NCBI GenBank assembly: GCA_004001285.1
Contig: AP018697.1
Span: forward strand, 434,001-498,000
Source of the DNA: Arthrobacter sp. MN05-02
Lineage (GTDB): Bacteria; Actinomycetota; Actinomycetes; Actinomycetales; Micrococcaceae
Direction of reading: 5' to 3'
DNA length: 64,000 nt
The position numbers and the translations under genes are program-made. Below the pieces are notes generated by a model. That model had not been told where the DNA came from and searched no databases. It was given only the letters and a program-made list of their open reading frames with translations. Each line of letters opens with the position of its first letter. The first letter of the stretch is position 1. Positions 44,957-54,830 of this stretch are shown here, piece by piece.

Positions 44957-47044
44957 TCAGAGCGAGCCGGTGAGCGCGCGCCAGAGGAACTCGAAGCTCA
45001 TCGCGTGCATGCGGGCCGCCTGCCGGTTGTCGGCTGCGCCGGCATGCCCACCTTCCAGTGCTTCATGGAACCAGACGTCCTCGACGCCGAGGTCCTTCAT
45101 CCTCGCCGCCATCTTGCGGGCCTGGACCGGGCCCACGCGGTCGTCGCTCGTCGCCGTCCAGATGAGGGTCTTCGGGTACGCGACGTCCGCGCGCAGGAGG
45201 TGGTAGGGCGAGAAGGTCTGCACGTACTCCCATTCCTCCGGCTTGTCGGGGTCACCGTATTCGGCGATCCAGGAGAAGCCGGCGGACAGCTTCGTGTAGC
45301 GGCGCATGTCCAGCAGCGGCACTCCGCACGAGATCGCACCGAACAGGTGCGGGTAGGTGGTGAGCATGTTGCCGACGAGCAGCCCCCCGTTGCTCCTGCC
45401 GGTGCAACCCAGCAGTGCCGGCGAGGTGACGCCCCGCCGCACCAGGTCCTCCGCGATCGCCGCGAAGTCCTCGTAGGCCCGGTGCCGGTCGGCGTGCAGC
45501 GCGGCTCGATGCCACTGGGGCCCGTACTCGCCCCCGCCTCGGATGTTCGCCAGGACGTAGACGCCGCGTCGGCCGTCCTCCGTGGTGCGCTCCAGCCATC
45601 CGCGGCCGATCACGCCGCTGTAGGCCGGGGTCATGGAGTGTTCGAAGCCGCCGTAGCCGGAGAGCAGGGTGGGGTTCCCGCCGTCGAGCGCGAGGCCTTT
45701 CGCCGCGATCTGGAAGTACGGCACGCGCGTGCCGTCGCTGGACACCGTGAAGTGCTGCTCCACGGCGTAGAGATCCTCGTCGAAGTAGGAGGGCGAGGAT
45801 TTCACCGCGGTGGAATCCCCGCCGATCGTGCCTCGATACAGCGTCGACGGTGTCAGGAAGCCGGTGGCGACGAGCCAGTAGTCGTTGCCCGCCTCGTCGT
45901 CCTCGTCGTCGACGGCGTAGGCGTCGACCGAGTGCAGCGGCGGGCAGGCATCGAGGAGTTCGACCGCCCAGTCCTTCGCAGGATCGAGAATGCGGATCTC
46001 GGACGACACGTCGTGCAGCAGGTTGAGCAGCAGGTAGTCGCGGGTCCAGCTCCAGGACTGCAGCGACGTGGAGGCCTCCGGCGCGAACACGGTCACGAAG
46101 GAGCGGTTCCCGGCGAGGAAGGACTCGAGCGGGATGACGAGCAGCGACCCTGCACCGTGGGTCGCGGATCCCGTCGTCCAGTCGGTGCGGGGCCTGATGA
46201 TCAGCCACTCGCGGTGCAGCGAGATACTGGCGTCCTCCGGCACCTCGATCAGCTGCCAGGCGTCGTCCCGTCGCAGATAGCTCCGGCGCGTGTAGAAGTC
46301 GATGGTGTCCACCGCGAGGTCCCTCTCGAACCCGGGGGTGGAATCATGCAGGACGAGGGCCATCATGTGGTCCTCGTCCACCGCGAAGTACTCTTCGGCC
46401 GACCCGAGGTCGCCGGCGCGCCGTAGGGTCCGCACGGTCCGCGGGTAGGAACTGGACGTCATGGACCCGGGGCCGAAGTCCGTACCCACGTACAGCGTGT
46501 CCTCGCCGGCCCAGCTGATGCGGCTCTTCGCCGTCGGGATGTCGAAGCCGGCCTCCACGAAGGACAGGGTCCCGAGGTCGAACTCGCGGTACCGGGTCGC
46601 ATCACCGCCGTCGGGGGAGAGCGCGACGAGCACCCGTGCGTGGGGCGCGCCCTTCGCCGGCCGGAGGAAGAGGGCGCCTGCCCAGACCCACTCCGTTCCC
46701 TCGGCTGCACTGAGGGCGTCCACGTCGAGGAGGAGCTCCCAGTCGGGGTCGTCGGAGGCGTAGCTGTCCCACGTCGTCCGGCGCCAGATGCCCTGGCGGT
46801 GCTCGGCGTCACGCCAGAAGTTGTAGTAGAAGTCCCCGTGCTTGCCCGCCATAGGGATGCGGTCGGTCGAGTCGAGGACCTCGAGGATGCCCCGTTCGCG
46901 GTCCTCGAAGTCCGGGGTCACGAGGGCGTCCTCGGTCAGGGCGTTCTGCGCGCGTACCCACTCGAGCTGCCTGTCTCCGTAGATGTCCTCGAGCCAGAGG
47001 AAGGGGTCGTCCGTCGTCGCGGTGGTCTCCGTCGGGTGCGTCAT
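44957..47044 (-). CDS. Prolyl oligopeptidase-family serine peptidase (S9A)
   Basis: A 695-residue cytoplasmic peptidase cleaving after proline in short peptides. The N-terminal PFLWLEDIYGDRQLEWVR is the S9A signature; about residues 75-410 form the beta-propeller. The catalytic domain has YGGFEHSMTP, the nucleophile Ser in GCTGRSNGGLLVGNML near residue 544, Asp in SDDRVGP, and His in ALEGGHAG near residue 670. No signal peptide is present. On the minus strand TAGGAT (47051-47056) lies six bases before the ATG, so the mRNA is likely leaderless. Confidence 0.93.
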   Translation of the reverse strand: MTHPTETTATTDDPFLWLEDIYGDRQLEWVRAQNALTEDALVTPDFEDRERGILEVLDSTDRIPMAGKHGDFYYNFWRDAEHRQGIWRRTTWDSYASDDPDWELLLDVDALSAAEGTEWVWAGALFLRPAKGAPHARVLVALSPDGGDATRYREFDLGTLSFVEAGFDIPTAKSRISWAGEDTLYVGTDFGPGSMTSSSYPRTVRTLRRAGDLGSAEEYFAVDEDHMMALVLHDSTPGFERDLAVDTIDFYTRRSYLRRDDAWQLIEVPEDASISLHREWLIIRPRTDWTTGSATHGAGSLLVIPLESFLAGNRSFVTVFAPEASTSLQSWSWTRDYLLLNLLHDVSSEIRILDPAKDWAVELLDACPPLHSVDAYAVDDEDDEAGNDYWLVATGFLTPSTLYRGTIGGDSTAVKSSPSYFDEDLYAVEQHFTVSSDGTRVPYFQIAAKGLALDGGNPTLLSGYGGFEHSMTPAYSGVIGRGWLERTTEDGRRGVYVLANIRGGGEYGPQWHRAALHADRHRAYEDFAAIAEDLVRRGVTSPALLGCTGRSNGGLLVGNMLTTYPHLFGAISCGVPLLDMRRYTKLSAGFSWIAEYGDPDKPEEWEYVQTFSPYHLLRADVAYPKTLIWTATSDDRVGPVQARKMAARMKDLGVEDVWFHEALEGGHAGAADNRQAARMHAMSFEFLWRALTGSL

Positions 47045-47136
47045 GGGGCAATCCTATGCAGGGCGTTCAGGGCGCGGCCATCGCAGGCACCTACCGCCCG
47101 GGCAGGGCGGGGTGCCGCGTTCGTTAGTCTTGACGG

Positions 47137-49129
47137 GTGGAGAACCAGGAGTCACGGCAGGTGGCCGTCATCGGCGGCGGACCTCGTGGCACCTCCGTGG
47201 TGGAGCGTCTCATCGCCCGGCACCATGCGCTCGGCGCGGCCGCCGCAGAGCTCGTCATCCACGTCGTCGAACCCCACGAACCCGGTCCGGGGCACATCTG
47301 GCGTACGGACCAGTCACGCCTCTTCCTGATGAACACGCCATGCCTGTACCCCACGGTGGTCCCGGTCGGACCCGCCGCGGCGGACATCACCGAGTCGCCG
47401 GTAGCGGTGTCCTTCGACGAGTGGCGCCGACGGGTGAACGAGGGCCTCGTCACCGTCGCGGAGGCCGCGGACGTCGCCGAGTGTGCGGCGCTGGCGTCGA
47501 GCGACTTCCCGAGCAGGGCGCTCTACGGCCGGTACCTCACCTGGATGTTCGGTGAACTGGTGCGGCAGGCGGGCCCCGGCATCCGGGTCGAGCACCACCG
47601 CAAGGAGGCCGTCGGTCTCGCCCGAGGCGAGGGAGGCAGCGACGGGGCCGGCGGCACCGACGGTACCGACGGCGGCGGTGGTTCCGTGCACGGGTGGCGG
47701 ATCACCCTCGACGACGGCTCGGAGATTCTGGCCGACGACGTCGTCCTGGCCGTGGGCCACCTTGCCGCGACCCTCACACCCGAGCAGGAGAAGCTGCAGG
47801 ATGCGGCCGCGCGCTACGGCCTGCAGTACTGGCCGCCTGCCGTCCCGGCCGACGTCGCCTGGAACCGGCTGCCCGCCCGTAAGACGGTCCTGATCCGCGG
47901 ACTCGGCCTGAACTTCTTCGACGCCATGATCCAGGTGACGGAAGGGCGCGGCGGACGGTTCACACGCCGCACCGACGGCCGGCTCGACTACGAGGCCTCC
48001 GGGCGGGAACCCAGGCTGGTCGCCGCATCACGGCGCGGCGTTCCCTACCGGGCTAAGGCATCCCTCGACTCCTACATCCCGCGGAGCGTCACCCTGCGTC
48101 ACTGCTCTCCGGAGCGCGTGCTCGCGTTCCGGAAGTCCGGCATCCAGCCGGGCTTCGACCACGACATCTGGCCCCTGCTGCACCGCGACGTGCTGTGGGC
48201 CTACTACTCGACACTGTGCCGCACGTCGCCACAAGCTCTCGTGGCGCCGCAGGCCGCGTTCCTCGAGGAGCTCGCAGCGGCCCTCGCCACGAGCGGCCCC
48301 GGATGGGAGGACGCCGCCGGGTCCGCCGTCGGACGGTCCGTTCCGGAAGACCTCCGGCTGGACGTCGAAGCGCTCGCGCATCCCTTCGCCGGCCGCCACT
48401 TCGCGGACGGTGATGAGTTCACCGCTGCGGTGCTGGCCTACCTCGACGCCGATGCCGCCGGGTCGGCGAAGGGCGAGGACGACCCGCTCAAGATGGCGAT
48501 AGGTGCCATGAACGCCGGCCGTTCCGTGATCAAGCAGGCCGTGGCGGACGGCGGCATCTCGGACTCGTCGTGGAACGCGGAACTGCGGGGGTGGTTCGAG
48601 CCGCTCGTCGAGGGCCTCGCCAGCGGGCCGCCGCCCCTGCGGATCGCGCAGCTCGCGGCGCTCGTCCGGGCGGGGATCGTCCGGTTCGTCGGCCCGAACC
48701 CGGGCTTCGGCTTCGACCCGGACGAGGAGCTCTTCCGCGCCACCTCGCCGTGGGTCCAGGATGAATCCTTCTCCGCGCGCTACCTGGTCGAGGCGATGAT
48801 GCCCGCCAACCGGGTGTCCACGAGCCTGTCGCCGCTCATGCGGAACCTCCTCGATCGGGGCACCGTCCGGCCGAAGACGTACATGTCCGAGGACGGGGTC
48901 CCGGGTGACGTCGGCCGGGCTCGACGTCACGGCTCCGCCCTACCACGCCGTCGACAGCAGCGGCAGGAAGCAGGAGTCCCTGTTCGTGATCGGACTCCAG
49001 CTCGCGTCGGTGCAGTGGGGGACGGCCATCGCAGCGGAGGCCGGGGCGCCCCTCGGCGCGGGCAGCAGGACCCTCCTCGACGCCGACGCCATCGCCGGGG
49101 AGATCCTGACGCGGACCGTGGCCGCCTGA
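47137..49129 (+). pseudogene. FAD/NAD(P)-binding protein (NAD_binding_9-like) with one +1 frame break
   Basis: The first 589 codons read normally from GTG 47137, starting with the dinucleotide motif VAVIGGGPRGTSVVERLIAR. This motif, then LFLMNTPCLYPTVVP and VVLAVGHLAATLTPEQEKL, mark the large FAD/NAD(P)-binding family thought to act on peptides or glutathione-like molecules; its real substrate is not known. Near 48903-48905, one extra G in CCCGGGTG shifts the frame. Removing it continues into GLDVTAPPYHAVDSSGRKQ and FVIGLQLASVQWGTAIAAEA, ending at 49129 (about 663 residues). TAGTCT (47125-47130) lies six bases before the GTG, so it is probably leaderless. Confidence 0.75.
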
Positions 49130-49180
49130 GGCACGCGGGCCAGGTGCCTACGACTCCGGTTCCGGTTCCGATGCAGAAAA

Positions 49181-49215
49181 AAGGGGACCTTCACCATGCC
49201 GGTGAAGGTCCCCTT
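49181..49215. terminator. Bidirectional terminator between convergent genes
   Basis: AAGGGGACCTTCACC (49181-49195) pairs perfectly with GGTGAAGGTCCCCTT (49201-49215) around a 5-base loop. It lies between the FAD/NAD gene (ending 49129) and the nuclease gene (ending 49246). Confidence 0.92.
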
Positions 49216-49245
49216 CTCTCTTCGGGCCGGAGCCCGGCGATCCAC

Positions 49246-52200
49246 CTAGCCTTCGAGGCAGCGGTGGTAGTTCGCCAGGTGGGCACGGTAGCTCGCCCAG
49301 CTGCCGTTGTTGGCGCCCTCGGCCGGCAGCGCCGGCTCGGAGCAGGCGGGCTTGCCCGGCTTGCCGGGTTTGACCGGCTTGACGGGCTTCTCCGGCTTGC
49401 CCGGCTTGGGCGGCTCGACCGGAGTAACCGCTTCGACCGTGACCGGAAGGGTCACCGTCGTCGCGCTCGGCGCGGCTGTCAGGACGATGCGCCCCTGTCC
49501 GCCGGCCGTCGCCGGGATCGTGAGCTCCACGGTCGCGCTGCCGCCCGAGACAGGGGACGGACCCGAGTTGCGTCGTGGTGCCGTCCGCCGCGACGAAGCT
49601 CGCGGCCAGCGTGGTGTTCACCGGGCTGCCCAGCGACGTGAGGTCGAGCTTCGAGACGGTGAAGGAGACGGCGGTGCCGGCCTTCACCGTGGTCGGGGCG
49701 CCCTGTACCTGCACGCTGCGGCGATCGAAGGAGGGCGACAGCGGGCTGTTCGCCCGGATGTAGTCGATCCATGCGTCGCGGTCCACCAGCCCCGACTCGC
49801 GGGTGTCGGTACCCTCACGGAAGGCCGTGAAGTTGTCGCCACCCTGCGCGAGGAAGCTGAAGGTCCCGATCCGGTAGTCCTTGGCGGGATCGAGGGGTAC
49901 GCCGTCGATCAGGACCGACGTGATCCTCGAACCGCGCGCGAGGGCCGGATCGTAGGTGACGCTCACGTTGTCCGACAGGCCGAGGGCCAGGAAGGACCGT
50001 GAGCTGCCGTCCGGCTGCCACTGCTGCTCGAGCACGGCCTTGAACTGCGCACCGGTCAGGGTGGTGGTCCAGAGGTCGTTGACGAACGGCAGTACGGCGT
50101 TGGCCTCGGCGAAGGTCACGACGCCGTCGGGTGCGTAGTAGAGCTCGTTGCGCAGGCCGCCCGGATTGACGACGCCGATCTGGGCTCCACCGCGTTCCGC
50201 GGAGAAGAGGCTCGCCCTGAGCGAATCGGCGACGAGGTTGCCGAGCGTCGACTCCGAGGTGCGGTCGTCGCGCGTGGTCCCCGTGAAGGCCGTCGTGATG
50301 TCCTTGGTGACGGAACCCACCGGCTGGTTGCCGATGACCGCCGCCTGGTTGAGGGCCGCGTCCACGATCGTCTTCACCTCGGCGACGCGGGGGAAGGCGG
50401 CCACGAGGGCTGCGTCGGCGTCCGTGGTCCGGGCGACGTTGCGTGCCGTGTAGGACTCGACGTCACCGGTCTCCGTGTCGACGCTCAGCGTGATCTGACC
50501 GACGAACTCGCCGTACGAGCCGGTCTGCAGGACCGGCCGGGTCTTCCCGGCCGCGCCCGGTACGGGAGCATCCCACGCGTACTGCTTGTGGGTGTGGCCC
50601 GTGAAGATCGCGTCCACCAGCGGTGTCGTCTCCGTGACGATCCGGGCGAACGATCCGCCGGCGGCGAGCTCCTGCTCGAGCGTCGCACCCTCGACGACGC
50701 CGTCGCCGGCGCCCTCGTGGTACTCGGCGACGATGACGTCGGCGAGGTCCTGCTCCTCGATCTCGGCTGCGACGCGGTTGACGGCGTCGACGGGATCGCC
50801 GAACTCGACGTTCGCGATACCACCCGGGCTGACGAGCGCTGCAGTCTCCTGCGTGACGACGCCGATCACGGCGACGTCGACGCCGTCGACGGTGATGATC
50901 GAGTACTCGTCGAGCGCGGGCTCGGTGGTGCCCTTGGTGTAGACGTTCGCCCCGAGGTAGGGGAAGTCCGCCTCGTCGGCGACGCGGCCGGTCAGGTCCG
51001 CCAGGCCCTTGTCGAACTCGTGGTTGCCCACCGCGGATGCCTGGAGGTCCAGGGCGTCGAGGACATCGAGAGTCGGCTTGTCGTCCTGCAGCGCGGAGGC
51101 GAACAGCGACGCACCGATGTTGTCACCGGCCGAGAGGAAGGCCGTCCTGTCCTCGCCGAACTCGGCGCGCAGCTTCTCGACGGTGCCCGCGAAACGGACG
51201 GTGTTGGCGTCGATGCGGCCGTGGAAATCGTTGATGTTCAGGAGGTTGAGTTCCGCCGTCGTGTCGGCCGGCGCGAGGTCGAGTCCCACGATCACGGGGT
51301 CGTGGTCGCTGGCCCGGTAGGGATCGGCGGCGTAGTAGTCGGTGACGTTGTTGTTGAACCGGCTGTACTCGAGGGCGACCGACTCGACGGAATTGATGTT
51401 CCAGGTGTCGACCCCGGTCACCGCGGCATCCGCCGCGGGCGAGGCCAGGATGTGGTCGAGAGAGCCGCTGAGGCCCGAGAAGACGTAGGAGTAGCTGTCG
51501 TCCTTCTCGCCCTGGTTGACGTATCCCGCCTCGTAGAGGACCTGCATCGGGTCCTCCTCGGTGTACGAGTTGAAGTCGCCGGTCAGGAAGACCTTGTCGG
51601 TCCTGGCCGACTCCTTCATCGAGTCCGCGAAGGCCACCAGTGCCTCGGCCTGGGTGACGCGTGCGGCGTTCCACGCGCCCTGGCCGTCACCGCTGTCCGC
51701 GTTGGCTCCGGAGCTCGGGCCCGAACCCTTGGACTTGAAGTGGTTGACCATGGCGAGGAACGTCTCCGCCTCGGTACCGCCGACCGGCTTGAAGGCCTGG
51801 GCGAGGGGCTTGCGTGCGTTGGAGAAGGCGACGTCATCATTCAGGATGACGGATTCGCCCACGGGCTCCACGACGGCCTTCTTGTAGATCAGGGCCGTGC
51901 GGATGAGGTCCTCGTCGGCGAGCGACGGGACGGCGGCCGGCGAGCGGACGTAGTCCCAGGTGCCCGGAGCCTTCTCGTTGAGTGCTTCGACGAGCGTCGC
52001 GAGGGCGGCGTCACGGTCCTGGCCGAACTGCGCCGAGTTCTCGATCTCCATGAGGGTCACGACGTCCGCGCCGAGGGCGTTGATCGCCGCGACGATCTTC
52101 GCCTCCTGACGTTCGAAGTTCTCCTCGTCGGCAGCGCCGCGGGCGTCGCAGCCGCCGTTGATCGTGATCGGGTTGCCGGCGCGGTCCGTGAAGTAGGTGC

Positions 52201-53800
52201 ATCCGGCAAGGTCCTCACCCGTGGTGGGGAAGTAGTTGAGCACGTTGAAGGACGCGATCTTGACGTTGCCGCCGACCGGCTGGGGTGCGGCCGGGCGCTC
52301 GCCGGCGAACTGCACGGGCTGCACGCCCGAGGGGGCCGCTCCATCGAGCTCGGCGAGCGGCTGGAACTTCCAGGCGCTGTTGCGGTAGTCGAGGACCACC
52401 GGGGAGGTGAACGACGCGCTGTAGCCGACACGCACGGGCTGGGACGGCGTGAGGTACGGAAGGACCTTGCCGCGGTTGGCCTGCGAGAAGAAGTTGGTCG
52501 TGGCCCCGTCGTCGAGCCGGATGCTGCGGGCTGCGTTGTCGGCGGCGACCGCTGCGTTCTCCGGGGTGCCCGGCCGTGCGACGTCGGTGGGCTGGCGGAG
52601 GCGCTCGGTGCCGGCGGCGAGGGTGACCTCGCCGTACTGGTTCAGCGTGTAGTTGTCGGCGACCGTGAAGTCGCCCGAGGGCTGGAACAGCATGCCCTCC
52701 ACCGCTTCACGCGCCGCCTCCGTGGCGGGGAGCGCGATGGTGGAGGCCTTGGGCTCCTCGGCAGCCTCGGTGAGCTTCGTGGTGCCGCCTGCGGCGACGG
52801 TGAGCTGCGTCAGGTTGAAGAATTCTCCGGCGGTGCCCGTGACCTCGACGTAGTCACCCACGGCGACGGAGGCGACCGTGTCGGGGGAGAAGACGAAGAG
52901 GGCGTCCGAGGCGGTCTGGTCGGCTGCTGCCGAGCTGCCCGCGGTCTGGAGGTAGAAGCCGGCGAAGCCGCCGGTGGGGTAGGCAGCGGTGACCTTGCCG
53001 CGCGTGGTGACCGTCTGGCCGGCGAGCGGCGTGGCCGTCCCGGTGCCCTGGATGTCCCGGATGGGTGTGACCTTGCCGGGGACGGGCGGTGTGGTGGGGG
53101 TCGGCGTCGGGGTCGGCGTCGGCGTCGGACCGCCCGGGGTCGCGCCGCTGTTCGTCGGCGTCGTGTCCTGGAGGGTGAAGTCCGCGCCGTTGTCGTCCGT
53201 GTCGGCGAAGCCGGTGCGGTTGGCCGACTTCGGGCTGCCGCTGCCGGGAGCGGTGGCGACCGTTCCCTCGAAGGCGGTGGCGTTGCCGTAGCCGAGGGCA
53301 TCCACGACACCCGGCGTCCCGTTGATGCTGCCCGTGGGCAGGACACCCACCGTGGTGGCCTGGTCGGACAGGACCAGGAGGCCGCCGTTGGCGCCGGGGG
53401 TGAAGGAGGTTGCGAGATCCGGGGTGGGCAGGGCCGCGCCGGCCGTGCCGTTCGAGTTGCCTTGGACCAGGAAGTAGCCCTTGGCAGGGATGGTGCCTCG
53501 GAGGGCGGTCACTCCCGGTGCGACAGTGCTCGAACCGGGTGCGCGGTACTGCAGCGACCACCCGTCGAGGCTCACCGGAGCGTCCGTCGGGTTGTAGAGC
53601 TCCACGTACTTGTTGGTGAACGGCGTGCCCGCCGAGCCGCCGGAGACGAATGCCTCGTTGATGATGACGCCGTCTCCTGTGACGGACGCCGTGGCCGGAG
53701 GTGTCTCCACCGCCGCGGCCGGCAGTGCGATCATCGGTGAGGCGATCAGCCCTGCCGACAGCGCCGCACCGAGCGCTCCCTTCCATGACGAATTACTCAT
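49246..53800 (-). pseudogene. Giant secreted nuclease / 5'-nucleotidase (ExeM-UshA-like) with one +1 frame break near the C-terminus
   Basis: A protein of about 1,517 residues if corrected. It has a signal peptide (to about residue 30), a lamin-tail domain (about 40-190), a TPTPTP linker, an OB-fold region (250-350), and an endonuclease/exonuclease/phosphatase domain (512-835; IASFNVLNYFPTTGEDLAG, then YRASDHDPVIVGLDL). A 5'-nucleotidase metallophosphatase follows (848-1120; NINDFHGRID, GNHEFDKG, GHTHKQYAW) with its C-terminal domain and a Pro/Lys-rich tail. The break is near 49552; without one base, the frame continues through LTIPATAGGQGRIVLTAA to a Cys-containing end. It likely degrades extracellular DNA and releases phosphate. 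AAGGAG precedes the ATG. Confidence 0.85.
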
Positions 53801-53937
53801 TCGTTCGTTCTTCTCCTTGACGATGGCTGCGCAGCAGCCGCGAGTGAAGCCCGCCGACCCTTGATGGGTGAGCGCGTTGGCATGAGCACCATATGTGACT
53901 CAGGTGACATTTCCGTTGCCGGGAGAAGCCAACCAGT

Positions 53938-53959
53938 AGATCGTTAACAATGGGTTACC
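53938..53959 (-). promoter_or_regulatory. Possible PHO-box-like direct repeat upstream of the nuclease gene
   Basis: On the minus strand GGTAACCCATT is followed directly by GTTAACGATCT, two 11-base units sharing G-T-A-A-C spacing. This resembles the 11-nt direct repeats bound by PhoP in streptomycetes, but the match is loose. It is about 140 bp upstream of the nuclease start. Confidence 0.3.
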
Positions 53960-53963
53960 AAAA

Positions 53964-53991
53964 AGCCAGAGGCTCCGGAAGAACCGGGGCC
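53964..53991 (-). terminator. Terminator after the septum-formation lipoprotein gene
   Basis: On the minus strand GGCCCCGG and CCGGAGCC form an 8-bp stem (one G-U pair, 5-base loop), and five Ts follow a few bases later. It is about 30 bp past the stop of the lipoprotein gene. Confidence 0.65.
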
Positions 53992-54019
53992 GTCGGGCGT
54001 TATCCGTGGACGAATCGTC

Positions 54020-54532
54020 CTAGCGTGCGGCGTCCCTGAGCGTTCCGGTCACGGGTGTCTCGCCCGCGTCCGCGACGAAGCAGAGGATCTCCCGGTCGTC
54101 GTCCGAGTTCCAGCTGTCCTCGACCGGGTAGAAATAGAGCAGCTCGAGGGCCGACGCGTCGTATTCCAGGCCGACGAACGCAGCGAACTCCTCCGCACAG
54201 AATTCGCTCGCGGCGGTGTTGGCCGCGGGCAGGCCGGGATAGTCGCCATCGGGCATCTCGGTCCTCGCGAACGCCTCGAAGGTGTGCAGTTCGTCGCACG
54301 GCAGGACGGTGATGTCCGAGACGTCCTCGGTGCCCGGGTCCTCGATGCAGTCGCCCACCTCGATCGAGAAGGCGTCGGTCCGGGCTTCCGCGGTCACGGT
54401 GCCCGCGGCGTCGCGCTCGGGGCCGTCCGGGGAGAGGATGCCGCAGCCCGTTGCGAGCGCGAGGGTCCCCAGGAACGCCGCCATCGTCGCCCGACGGCGC
54501 AGCGATTCCCCCGTGTGTTCCCCAATGTGCAT
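54020..54532 (-). CDS. Septum-formation-family lipoprotein
   Basis: A 170-residue predicted lipoprotein. The signal segment RRRATMAAFLGTLALATGC ends in a lipobox (Cys about residue 30). The mature part has the septum_form signature VGDCIEDPG, then LPCDELHTFEAFARTEMPDG and AANTAASEFCAEEFAAFVG; the four Cys probably form two disulfides. Proteins of this family are mostly of unknown function and are linked to division only by name. I chose the ATG at 54532 because the positively charged n-region fits; the frame also extends to 54595 without support. It lies downstream of tRNA-Ser(TGA) on the same strand, separated from it by a terminator. Confidence 0.82.
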   Translation of the reverse strand: MHIGEHTGESLRRRATMAAFLGTLALATGCGILSPDGPERDAAGTVTAEARTDAFSIEVGDCIEDPGTEDVSDITVLPCDELHTFEAFARTEMPDGDYPGLPAANTAASEFCAEEFAAFVGLEYDASALELLYFYPVEDSWNSDDDREILCFVADAGETPVTGTLRDAAR

Positions 54533-54650
54533 CGAGACCCCGTCGTCGGCCACGGATCCGTGGCACGGCTGTTGCTCCTCGGGACAGTACCGCACCGACG
54601 ACGGAGGGCACCATCGCCGGGGTGCGCTGCGGGCACCGGGGAGACAGAAA

Positions 54651-54677
54651 AGGAGGCCCCGCTGTGCGGGACCTCCT
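54651..54677 (-). terminator. Terminator after tRNA-Ser(TGA)
   Basis: AGGAGGCCCCGC (54651-54662) pairs with GCGGGACCTCCT (54666-54677) with one mismatch and a 3-base loop, seven bases past the tRNA 3' end on the minus strand. Confidence 0.8.
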
Positions 54678-54683
54678 GATGAG

Positions 54684-54771
54684 CGGAAGGTAAGGGATTC
54701 GAACCCTTGAGACGGGGTAACCGCCCACTGGTTTTCAAGACCAGCTCCTTCGGCCGCTCGGACAACCTTCC
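54684..54771 (-). tRNA. tRNA-Ser(TGA)
   Basis: An 88-base tRNA with acceptor stem GGAAGGT/ACCTTCC, anticodon stem-loop CTGGT-CTTGAAA-ACCAG, a long serine variable arm (GGGCGGTTACCCCGTC region) and T arm GGGTTCGAATCCC. CCA is not encoded; CTC follows the discriminator. It reads UCA codons and others by wobble. Confidence 0.96.
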
Positions 54772-54830
54772 GCCGCTAGTGTTTCACGAAGGGCGGGTGA
54801 CGCCCAAATACCGAGCGGGTGGAGGCCGGC

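Noticed and set aside
53080..53140. GTCGGC tandem repeat
   Set aside because: It encodes the TPTPTP linker of the secreted nuclease; there is no sign of phase variation.
50588..53740. 1,050-codon open frame antisense to the secreted nuclease
   Set aside because: Same composition artefact; residue content is Arg/Val/Gly-rich and shows no motif.
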